Assembly: GCA_020466095.1 (NCBI GenBank)
Contig: CM035809.1
Location: 24,440,455-24,504,454 of the forward strand
Direction: 5' to 3'
Length of the DNA stretch: 64,000 nucleotides
Source: Chlorops oryzae
Taxonomy: Eukaryota > Arthropoda > Insecta > Diptera > Chloropidae
In this document: positions 23,470-33,240 of the stretch, piece after piece
How the letters are laid out: the number at the start of each line of letters is the position of its first letter
Position numbering within the stretch: position 1 is the stretch's first letter
The notes under the pieces: generated by a model
Seen by the model: only the letters and a program-made list of their open reading frames with translations
Databases searched by the model: none
What the model was told of the DNA's origin: nothing
Position numbers and translations under genes: made by a program

Positions 23470-24012
23470 GCCCAAAATCCAACATTGCAAAAGCCCGATG
23501 CGAGAGTGCGCGACGTCACGAAAATGTTTTGGGTGACGCATTTCAATCTCCAATGAGAGTTTTGCGTCACGCAGATGAAAGCATAATTTTGCTTCTAGTA
23601 ATGCAATATTTTGTTACCGAGTACCAATCTAACGAGTACCGAGTACTCATAAAAATTATACGTTATCACTTAAGTTTAAATTTTCATTCAAAATTTTCAA
23701 AAAATTTTTAAAGTGAACCAAAGGTCACGGAATATTCTAAAAGCTCTTTTTCACGGAACAGTGAACAGTTTTTGTTTCATTAGTTTAAACGAGTACCCCA
23801 AAAGCGAGTACTCAAAAAATACCTACATCATTAACGCCTGTCAAAATTGCATCGCAACGAGAAATATTCAATTTTTCAGAATTTTCTCGCTACGAGGTCT
23901 CGCAGTGCGATACATTGGAGCTTGAACCATATGATTGAATGTATTGAAATTTTTGTGCGTCTCGTCTCGCGCTCTCTCTCGCATCGGGCTCTCGCAATGT
24001 TGGATTTTGGGC
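23470..24012. mobile_element. TIR element with about 38-bp inverted ends
   Basis: GCCCAAAATCCAACATTGC at 23470 continues into AAAAGCCCGATGCGAGAG. The right end is the inverted copy finishing GTTGGATTTTGGGC at 24012. Only a couple of mismatches occur over about 37 bp. I could not define a target duplication of 8, 9 or 3 bp, so the superfamily (P, Mutator or other) is open. The 131-codon frame that crosses the left end (23316-23711) has no domain. Confidence 0.72.
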
Positions 24013-24199
24013 TTAAGAGCTAGCGACTATTTCTTTAAAGAATCGATATCTAGTAACAAAATCTCCGACTACTTTCAATCATGAGCCCGGATTTTTTTTC
24101 TCATTAATTCGGTACCCTATCGACTTTCCTAAGCCACTATTTTGAGTATCGAGTACTGATTACTTTAAGAGTAAAAAGTACGCATCATCTCGAATAAAT

Positions 24200-25560
24200 T
24201 CCCACTAAGCTTTAAGGAGATTACCATGGTTTATTAAATAACTCTTTCAGAGAATTTTTTTTTTTTTTTTTTGTTCATTTCTTAGTCCATTGAATTTCGA
24301 TAACTCGATACTCCTTTTCTCAAATATAATATTCCAGCAGAAAACATATCGCAACACAGAAACCCAATTAATTTTTGTGCTGTGCGCACTCTGAATGAGA
24401 ACTTTTTCATTAATAACAAATAAGGACCCGTCATCGGTTTATGTGTCAAATAGAGAACATCAAAAACCGAGTGCACCCGAAAAATGGGCTGCCAAAACAA
24501 AGAAACGTCCTACATCCTCCCCTCTAGCGACACGTAAACAAAAGGGAGTGTGCAGCAACAAAGAGGAAAGGGCCCTCACATGCAACACTGTCTGAAGCAC
24601 AACAACCTAAAAATAAAATAAAAAAAAATAAAAAAATAAAAATAAATAAAAAATAAATGGTGGAAATGGAAAACTCCACCGGATATGCGCGCATGGGGAA
24701 AATGTATAAAAAATATTTTTTAATCAAAACTCGCTTAAATAATAAATATGTAAATTCCATGCATGCAACAAATAACTCGAGAAGACCGACTACTCCGCTT
24801 CGTTGTGAACCCTTGCGCTGCTATCGGGATTATTCCTTGAATACACTCACATTTGCACAGATGAATCGTATTATTTACTCTACCGCATGTATGCGGAAAG
24901 GCGGAATGTTCCACTGTTGCCAGTCGGCGGCGGCGACGGCGGCATCATCAACAGTTTGTTGCGATTGTTGTTGGGGTTGCGCGTGTGTGCGCTGCCCTGC
25001 CCTGCTTCCTTTTTCCCTTCTTTTTTTTCATCTCGTATATCCTTTGTGGCATTTTTACGGATATGACAACAACAACAACAACAACGACGATGAGACAACG
25101 GCTACAACAACAAAATGGCAACATTGACATTGTCAAAGTGATAATCGCATTTCTCGCTTATATGAGCTGCTCAAACATGTCAAGCTCACTTGCGTTTATC
25201 CTTTCGAAAAGTTGCGAGAATACAAAAGGAGCAGCAGCAGCAGCAGCAATCAGGCTTCATTGCAAAGCTTTATACAAAAGATATATAATATATGTACATA
25301 CGCAAGTATTTCAATACATATATAAATGTATGTATATTCACATTAGTACAATGAAACGTGAACATTGCCGTCTTTTCATCGGCGTTTTAAATGCACTTTT
25401 AAGTGAGAAATCCTTTTTGGTAGCAAATGCCAAAGAAGGCAATCACAAAGGTATGCCAACCACCCCAGTAGGAAATTCTTTCATTAGAAGGATAGGAATT
25501 AAATTTGAATTTTGAGAAAGTTTTTTGTTCGAGTGTTAATTTTTTTTTTAACATTTTGTT
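24200..25560. other. Lower-repeat region, no gene supported
   Basis: Includes CAG/CAA trinucleotide runs at 25060-25110 and 25229-25248 and a GC-richer patch at 24900-25020. Overlapping open frames (24657-25127, 24985-25515) encode Cys, Thr, Asn or Phe runs only. A 66-codon frame at 24395-24595 is balanced in composition but has no recognisable domain. It may be a transcribed but non-coding or regulatory region. Confidence 0.4.
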
Positions 25561-25565
25561 TCTTT

Positions 25566-25800
25566 TGTGGCTTCTGGGATAGCGTAGGGGATGCGTGCTA
25601 CGCTCTTGATCCCAGGATCCGAGGTTCGATTCCCGGCACAGGCGAAACGATGTATAATGTTCCAACCCTAGCACTGGTTTTTCGAAAAAATCGCATGTTA
25701 GGGACACACTACATAATAGGACATACACTCACACAAACACAAGAAAACCTCCTTGGTATCACAATGGGCCGATTAACGGCCTAAGTGGCAGCCACTTCAA
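25566..25800 (+). mobile_element. tRNA-derived SINE
   Basis: The head carries box A-like TAGCGTAGGGGATGCG and box B GGTTCGATTCCCGGC about 30 bp later, the RNA polymerase III promoter layout of a tRNA. The body ends GGTATCACAATGGGCCGATT, then GTGGCAGCCACTTC, then CTACCTACCTACC. The body end matches the minus-strand SINE at 3948-4138. A similar head lies at 45285-45375. No good cloverleaf with a CCA-ready end is apparent, so this is a SINE and not a tRNA gene. Confidence 0.82.
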
Positions 25801-25908
25801 TCTACCTACCTACCTTGTTTCTTTTATTGAACATTTGAATTATTTATTATATAACTCTTTGAGGATAGGAGACTTTCAATTTTTAAAATATTACACCTAA
25901 TTTAGACG

Positions 25909-26634
25909 ACCTAACCTAACCTAACCTGACCTAACCTAACCTTACCTTACCTTACCTTACCTTACCTTACCTTACCTTACCTTACCTTACCTTACCTTAC
26001 CTTACCTTACCTTACCTAACCTAACCTAACCTAACCTAACCTAACATAACATAACATATCCTAACATAACATAACATATCCTAACCTAACCTAACCTGGC
26101 CCATCCTAACCTTACCTAACCTTACCTTACCTTACCTTACCTTACCTTACCATACCTTACCTTACCTTACCTTACCTTACCTTACCTTACCTTACCTTAC
26201 CTTACCTTACCTTACCTAACCTAACCTAACCTAACCTAACCTAACCTAACCTAACCTAACATAACATATCCTAACCTAACCTAACCTGGCCCATCCTAAC
26301 CTTACCTAACCTTACCTAACCTTACCTAACCTTACCTAACCTTACCTAACCTTACCTAACCTTACCTAACCTTACCTAACCTTACCTAACCTTACCTAAC
26401 CTTACCTAACCTTACCTAACCTTACCTAACCTTACCTAACCTTAACCTTACCTAACCTTACCTAACCTTACCTAACCTTACCTTACCTTACCTTACCTTA
26501 CCTACCTAACCTAACCTAACCTAATCTAATCTAATCTAATCTAATCTAATCTAATCTAATCTAATCTTATCTAACCTAACCTAACCTAACCTAACCTAAC
26601 CTAACCTAACCTAACCTAACCTAACCTAACCTAA
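25909..26634. repeat. Pentanucleotide array (CCTAA)n / (CCTTA)n
   Basis: About 725 bp of 5-bp units: CCTAA, CCTTA, CATAA and TCTAA variants, plus an alternating CCTTACCTAA block at 26290-26440. A higher-order period of 190 bp is visible: the irregular string CTAACCTGGCCCATCCTAAC occurs at 26091 and again at 26281. On the other strand CCTAA is TTAGG, the ancestral arthropod telomere motif. Flies lack TTAGG telomeres, and the SINE tails in this window are also CTAAC repeats, so a SINE-tail origin is at least as likely. Confidence 0.95.
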
Positions 26635-27049
26635 CCCTGTAGTAATGAGCCGGTTAGTTTTCTAAGAAGGACTGGCTTTTGACCGGTCCAAACCCTACAG
26701 GTAAAATTATGGCAATTCACTCCATGGAATTCGGCTAGCCGGCGGTTGGTAATAAAGGTGTTAGTTTATGGGTAGTCTGTAAATGACACTGTCAACTTAG
26801 AATATATATACGAAATTTGTAGTTTATTTTCCTCATTTGACTATCCTAAAACCAGACAAAATTACGACAATTGACCCAAAAAAAACTGACCTATGATCAG
26901 CCGTTTTGCGGACTAGTCCCCCCCTAGGACAGGCCCATGTTAAAAAGGTCAGTTGAATACATTAGAAGTGGAATTATGGGGGAACTAGTACTGGTAACAT
27001 GAAGGACTGACCGAAGGCTACACTTGGGTCAGTCCATATTACTGCAGGG
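26635..27049. mobile_element. MITE inserted into the pentanucleotide array
   Basis: CCCTGTAGTAAT at 26635 pairs with the inverted CCCTGCAGTAAT ending at 27049. AACCTAAC flanks both sides and array sequence resumes after the element (AACCTAACCTCACCTATACC). Subterminal GGACTGAC / GGTCAGTCC motifs repeat inside. An 8-bp duplication is compatible, but the repetitive target makes the TSD ambiguous. Probably hAT-like. Confidence 0.65.
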
Positions 27050-27596
27050 AACCTAACCTCACCTATACCTAATTTAACACAATTTCATTCATATCACAGA
27101 GAATATTCCGACTTATAGAATCTTTTATGAAATGAAATTTTTTGGATAATTGCGGGCCTCGGCAGCTAGAAAACTAGGCTTTTATGATGTAAGTATGTGT
27201 AGGATTACTTTTAATTGAGTCCGGTGTTTGAGGGCATATGGACCCGGCAATATCTAATGAAGAGGCCACTTTACCAAGAAGAAGACTCTGAGGTTACTCA
27301 AAATATGACTAGTCCAAATATAGAAGAATTAACGTGACCTTGAGTAGCAACAAGTGATCTCGAAGAAGTGTAGTTGAAAAATTAGACCAACTGGTACAAT
27401 TGAGCTATAATTGACCACAGTAGGTCTACTTGTGGAGTAGTTAAACGTTGGACTGGTTATTTTTCAGTAACAGCTCAATGTTAAAAGACAGTTTAAAGAA
27501 TAGGTTGGCAAATTAAAAGGGATTAGTCCTCATATTTTTAGGAGTAGTTAGCGAGTACCTGGAAATACTGCAAGGGAGCTCAATAAATAGTTATTG
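27050..27596. other. Unassigned sequence next to the MITE
   Basis: Short GACTAGTCC- and GACTGG-like phrases continue from the neighbouring MITE, suggesting an older related insertion. No open frame or clear ends. Confidence 0.35.
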
Positions 27597-27735
27597 CAGT
27601 GTATTCTCTCTTAAGAAGACACTTGCGGGACCGCAAAATATGTCCACTTAACAGAGGTGTATTTGAAAAGCAAGAATACTAGAGCATTCCCCAAAAGTGT
27701 CCGCTTAAAAGGAGTGTCCTTATATAATTTTTTCA
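27597..27735. mobile_element. Small AGTGTA-type TIR element copy
   Basis: Starts CAGTGTATTCTCTCTTAAG and contains GTCCACTTAACAGAGGTGTA, CATTCCCCAAAAGTGTCCGC and TTAAAAGGAGTGTCC. It shares these phrases with 7425-7530, 8818-8910 and 44340-44412. The right end is not intact. Confidence 0.6.
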
Positions 27736-27739
27736 ACAA

Positions 27740-30700
27740 AATAAATAACATTTTTAATGCCACTTAATGAATGCTGAATGCGGTAAGTTCGGATGGTATT
27801 GTGTTCTGTTCTTCCTCTCCCTTTTGATAAATCCGTAGCGACCTTGTGTAGGTCGGTCTTGTAAGCAAATCGTCACGCACCTGTGTTGAAAAAAGGGGGT
27901 TGAATGGGTCCATTATAATTTTTAGTTTTTTTTTTGTCTTTTTCTTTATTACTTATTATTCAGTCTCGTAAGTAATCATTCAAGCTTGTCATAAATTAAT
28001 TCAGCTCATTATGCGTTCATGTATATGCGGTGGTTTATTTATGGGTATTATTTTTTATTTATTTATTTTTTTTTTTTTTTTGAAAAATGTAACAAGTTTC
28101 TCAGCGCCGAACGTAAAATTTAATTTGAAATCGGATTTAATGGGTTAATTTAATGAAGCTGACAAACGTGAAATTTGTAAATTTTGATGTGCAAAAGCTG
28201 AGGGCTTTGAACTCTTCGAACAACCTTGTAAACATGACACGTGTGGAGATTATTGTTTGATGAAGATTAGAGGTAATTCGAGTCACTTAAAAGGAATTCA
28301 TAGGAGAATATATTCTGCAGAAATCATTAGATTTGGGTTAAAAGAGGGGAATTTCTTCCAATTACACCCCAATATGTTATTAATTTTTATTTATTAAAAT
28401 TTTTTTTTTTTTGTTCGAAAAAAAATCATTTTAGGCCACTGTATGTCAGTGGTGTATTGCAAATTTTGTTAGTACGAAGGGGGGAGGCCTTTAAGCTTGA
28501 ATTTCGAAAAAGGAAAAATATCGAATTTATAGAAATAAATTAGTATCCAAAAACTTCTCTTCCAAAGATATTTAAGCATCCAAGAACCAAGTCAAGGGGG
28601 TTCAACCCCTTCCACTAAAATCAGAGTTAATTTTTCATACCTTATAACTAATTTTTGGTTTCTTGTGCCCTCGCCAAAAAACCCTGACCTGACCTTGTTC
28701 ACTCCCCCTGCCCCTCCTCGTCACTACACCCCTGCCAGGTACAATAAAGAAGTACCAAAAAAATCTGTATAAAATTTTATAGAAGAAGTTCAGGGTTCTT
28801 ATTCTTATTTTAATAAGCTAATGCTAAAGACGACTTATGGATAGCTCCTTTTCACTCTTCTGTCCCCTTTCCACTCGCCCGTTCCCTTTTTCCACTCTCC
28901 TGTCCCCATTACACTCACTCCCATTACATCCTCTTTGAACACCACTGAAGAATAGACAATAAAATTTTTAATGAATCTTTTTAAATGAGTCCTCAGGGCA
29001 AATGCCAACCGACTTTCACACTCTGGTTTTCTCTCAAGAATCATTTCTTAAGCTACTTAATTATGCCAAAAATCTTTTCATCAAGTGATAAGGGGGATTC
29101 CCCTTTTTGGTCTATCCCGAAAAACCCAAAAAAACCCCAAAAGAATTTGATTGCAATAAACTTTTGGCAGTGATTAATAAACAGAATCGATCCTTTTCTC
29201 AGCTTGATGGGGATTTTGGGATTTGAGGATTTTGTAAACTCGTTCAAAATCGAATAGTTTACCTCGCCCGATGCCACTAGAGGGCATTTCAAGCTCAACA
29301 AGGAACGCGTGAACACTTCAAGTAGAAAAAAAAAAATAAAAAAAATAAAAATAATTTTAAAACAAAATAAAATAAGAGGAGAAAAAAATAGAAAAAAATG
29401 GGCAAAAACTTTCAAATGGAAAATGAAATTCGTTACGTGCTGTGCGAGATTTTCCACAGCATGATGCTGCTGTGATGTGAAAATCGGGGGAAAATTGAAA
29501 GAAGATGCGGTTATGGTATGTCCATGCGGTTCTAATGGAGGAGTATGCGCTGCTACAAACGACTGGAAGAGCTCATTGATTGAGTGATTGCACCGGCATC
29601 AGCTGGAGACACGACCGACCAAAAGAGAGAACGACGAATAATAATGCCGGGAAATTATGAAAATTTTCAAAATTTTCCAATTTTCTTTTTTCTTAAGAAT
29701 GTTTTTTTTTCTTTTCTTTTTCTTTTGTTTCTTCTTCTCTTCGCACGTTCAACGGAAATGAAGGAAATTTTCTTGAGTGGATATGAGAAAGTTTTGACAA
29801 TGAGTTAAAAAAGAGTTCAGAATGGGGGGAAATGAAAGATAATCGTAGTGCGTGCGAATGAGTTTCAAAACTATAATTATTAAATAAAAAAATAAAAATC
29901 GTTTAAAAAAAAATTAAAAATAAATAAATAACAAAATCTCTGAACTCTCATTGTCAGACGAAGAAACATCATCAGTGAATCCCCCTAAAGGGAAAAATAT
30001 TTTATTTTATGAAAAATGATTTTCCAAAGCGTGCACACACCTTCTGTTATGTTTGGACAAAAGTAAGAAAAATAAGGAAAAGCATCATAGATTTTTTCTC
30101 ATAAGAAGAAAGCGCACGATTAATGCCACAAATAACGCTCAAAGCTTCCTTTGCACACAACTACAACAATAACTCAACTCAACTCAACTGTGTTGAGCAA
30201 CAAAAGTTGCGAGCAAAACAACAACTCACACCATCGTGAAACATCGTGAAACCACAAAACCAACAACGTTCTTTGGGAATATTGTTGTGTATGTATATGT
30301 GGAGAGTACAGTAGTGGCAATAAAAATGCAACATTATTAATCATCATCAATCAATGTCATCTTTTTTGAACGCATTGCTTTTCCTCCTCTCAGTTTTTTT
30401 TTTTTTTTTTTGCCTCTCCTTCCTTTTAACATTTTTGTCGTTGTTTATTGTTATTGTCCTTTTGTGGTGTTGTCACCAACATCATCACCATGAAAAATGT
30501 TGCCTTCATTATTATTATTCTCACAATCGTCATCATCATCAACATCAATCATCATTAATCATTATCATCATCATTATCAACGGTAAATATTATGAAGTTC
30601 GCGTTCTTACCTTGCATCATTTTCGTCTGTTGACAGACACCGAATAAACGTTAGAAGAAACGTCAACGTTAAGATTTAAGAAATAAAAATAAAAAAAAAA

Positions 30701-31940
30701 TATAAAAAAAAAAAAAAATTTAAAAAAATAAAAAAAATAAAAATAATAAACAAATAAAATAAAACACCAATTGCTTTAACTGCATGGGTGGTGTATGGGA
30801 TGGCTAAGAAGGTGGGTTGGTGTCTGGGAGCTGTGAGTTATGTTACGAACCCGCCTATCCGTTTGCTCCTTTGCATTGGATATAATACCGTCTAATGTCT
30901 CTCAATAGAACTTCTTCCATCTTTTGTCTACGTAACACATAACTGGCAGCTGTCAACTAATAAAACTGCATATAAAGAGCATTTTTAAGAAAATGAAACG
31001 ACAAAAAAACAAACCAGTGAAATGTGAAACGAAACGAAACGAAACAAAACGAAATGAAAAAGAAAATAGTCAAGAAAATATATCATATACAACACACAAA
31101 ACTGAGGAATTTCCCTGCCAAGCGCTTACCCTTGTCATCCTTGACGAGAATAAAGGAATGAAATAACGCCAAATGAAAAAAGAAACCCAAAAGAAGAAAA
31201 AAAATCCTTCAGGAAATCAAGCAAATGTCACTCAAGAGAAAGCGCATTAAAAACGCTTGAGACCCTGAGTCGTCGTCGTCGTTCATATAAGAGATTTCAT
31301 TATAAAATTCATTTTCGTGGATTAAATCGGGAGTACCCCTTCCATTAGTATTTTTTTTTTTAAACGTTACGGAATAATGAAATTAAATCGTCGATAAGGA
31401 TACGCATGGCTGGACCCGAAATCAAGCTTTGGATGAATGGATGAGTGAGGGAGATTTTTCGCTTTATTTTCTATTTTTTTTTTTTTTTAAGGGACTTTAA
31501 AGAGCTTTGAAGTCATTTGGATTTATTGATGGTCTTTAAAGAGGGAATTAGAAAGTGAAGGGTTTGTTTTTTATGAAGGGACATTTAAGCTTAGATTGTG
31601 TCAATGGTATTGGATCTGTATACGGGTAATGTAGTTCCGCTAGTTTTCGTGGGGATTTAAGAATGTAGAATTGTATAATGTAGAAAAATTTAAAGAAGGA
31701 AGAAATTATTAATAATTATTAATGGATTTGAAATCTAGCCCAAGAAAAAGTCAAATTAAATACAAATATTTAAAAAATAATTTAGGAATTTTTTTTTCCA
31801 TTTTTTTGGCAATTCCTTATAGCTTGGATAATTGAGAATATAAAGGATTTTTTGAATTTCGAAATAGTTTAGAAGAATTAACCTTCTTTTTCGACCAGGG
31901 TCTGGACTAAAACGCGTAATTTTTGCGTTTCTTCAATTTT
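27740..31940. other. AT-rich, mostly low-repeat sequence, no gene supported
   Basis: Contains A/T homopolymers, CTC-rich text at 28850-28920, ATC trinucleotide runs at 30500-30580 and A-rich tracts at 29325-29400 and 30685-30765. Open frames at 29053-29457 (minus) and 30354-30647 are Phe-, His- or Ile-rich artefacts. A CAAC-rich patch at 30150-30270 resembles fly regulatory DNA. No transposon ends that I would defend. Confidence 0.4.
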
Positions 31941-31949
31941 TAAACGAAT

Positions 31950-32290
31950 TTATCGAAACCACTGGCGGGCACGATTTCTCCAGTTCAACTGGACCGATTT
32001 CAATGAAACAAAATTGATTCGACGCAGAATTGTCACCATTTTCGGATGACCAGCAATCATAATTTTAACACATTTTTAACAATTTTTTTTTCATACTGAA
32101 CTACAAAAATTATACCCGAAATGCCGCCATTTTGTAAAAAAAAAATCTCAAAATTATTTTGGAGGTTCACGCCATAATGACATCTATACTGATTATAACC
32201 CTGTTTTCTTTTTTCATATTGGACCACTTGGTGACCTGGAATCGTTGCCGCCAGCACTACACCTTTTTTTGGAGTCTCCACTCTGACGGC
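31950..32290 (-). repeat. Unidentified transposon fragment, related to 57440-57530
   Basis: The reverse complement of 31955-32043 contains AAAATGGTGACAATTCT, AAATCGGTCCAGTTGAACTG and GAGAAATCGT. The same order of phrases occurs on the plus strand at 57452-57512. The similarity shows a dispersed repeat in opposite orientations, but neither copy has coding capacity or defined ends. Confidence 0.5.
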
Positions 32291-32484
32291 CGGGAACTTT
32301 TTTAACCGCCCTCACATGAAAAAAGTGATTCTTAACTAATTTCCTTCAATTCTGAACACAATAAAAAAAAATTAAAAAACCTCTTTTTTTCTGACAGGAA
32401 TTATTGAAAAATTGGCCAAAATAGCCTTGCGCGAAGGAGACAAAATAATTAATCAATTAAAAATTTAATAAAAAATACTCGGCC

Positions 32485-32575
32485 TCTGTGCCATAGTTGG
32501 TTGAGATATCAACTAACGAAGCGAGATGCTCTGGGTTCAGAGGCTCAGGTCGTGGATTTTTGTATCGTTTTTTCA
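32485..32575 (+). mobile_element. Truncated SINE head
   Basis: TAGTTGGTTGAGATATCAAC, then TAACGAAGCGAGATGCTCTG, then GGGTTCAGAGGCTCAGGTCG parallels the head of the SINE at 3948-4138 (TAGCTTGTTGAGATGCC, TACGAAGCGCGAGAGGCTC, GGTTCAACTCCCAGC). Box B is eroded. The body and tail are missing and an A-rich stretch follows. Confidence 0.6.
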
Positions 32576-33240
32576 ATACAAAACAAAACTTGATTTAAAA
32601 AAAATTCAATAAATGAGAATAAAATACAAATAAATAAAATAAAATAAAATAACTAAAAAATAATTAAAACTAAATAGAAAATAAATGAAAAAGTGAACAG
32701 ATGAGACGCCCTCCTTGAGAAAATATAAACCAAAACGCCAATAAAAGAGACAAATTAATCAAATATATCAAGAAATTAAAAAAAAAAAATAAGAAGACCA
32801 GAGGAAAACGGAAAAGTTTAAAAATTAACATAGAACAAGGCAACAAAATTATCAACTTAGGTAAATAAATCTAAACCAAACAGAAAGGAAATTTAAATCG
32901 AAATAATAACACAATAAAGAGTGTACATTATACACAGACAAGTTAGTTAAAATAGGTACGACAAGTGAAAAAACGGAAAAGATAATAAATCTATTTAGAT
33001 AAATTATAAAATTATAAGCCAAATCAACCACAATAAATGAGACATAAATAAACTGAAAAGAAACAAAAAATAAATTAAAATCAAAATAAATAAGAAATGA
33101 AATAAATAATATTCAAATATAAAACAAGTAATTCAGAGCAGTTATTAAATCATCCATATGGAAGAAAAAAAATCAAACAATTCGATCTTAAAATAACCAC
33201 AAAAATTAATAATAAAATAAATAATAAATAAACAATAAAA
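32576..33240. repeat. A-rich low-complexity stretch
   Basis: Dominated by AAATAAA-type runs with few G or C. It follows the SINE head directly. No structure beyond simple sequence. Confidence 0.6.

Larger units (their letters stand above)
21880..24190. repeat. Degenerate GAGTACTC / ATCGTTAC repeat field
   Basis: Some 1.5 kb of imperfect, roughly 35-bp units built from ATCGTTACTT, CCAAGAATCGAGTACTCT and variants, densest at 21960-22460 and 22940-23460, with further GAGTACC motifs at 23625-23830 and 24145-24170. Two other elements interrupt it (22472-22921 and 23470-24012). The repeats resemble the GTAACGA/GAGTAC motifs of the hAT at 9193-9980, so it may be a large decayed relative. I could not find its ends. 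Confidence 0.65.

Noticed and set aside
24912..25123. CACTGTTGCCAG and ATGGCAACATTG as a TIR pair like that at 53196
   Set aside because: One mismatch in a short word and no inner similarity. Likely chance in CAA/GTT-rich DNA.
24657..25515. Overlapping 156- and 176-codon frames
   Set aside because: Composed of trinucleotide-repeat translations (Thr, Asn, Cys, Ala runs) with no domain.
25566..25645. Functional tRNA gene
   Set aside because: Boxes A and B are present, but arms and anticodon stem do not pair well and a SINE body follows.
28447..28734. Possible hAT with CAGTGGTGTA / CAGGGGTGTA ends
   Set aside because: The flanks CTGTATGT and CCAGGTAC do not match, and the inverted similarity is limited to about ten bases.
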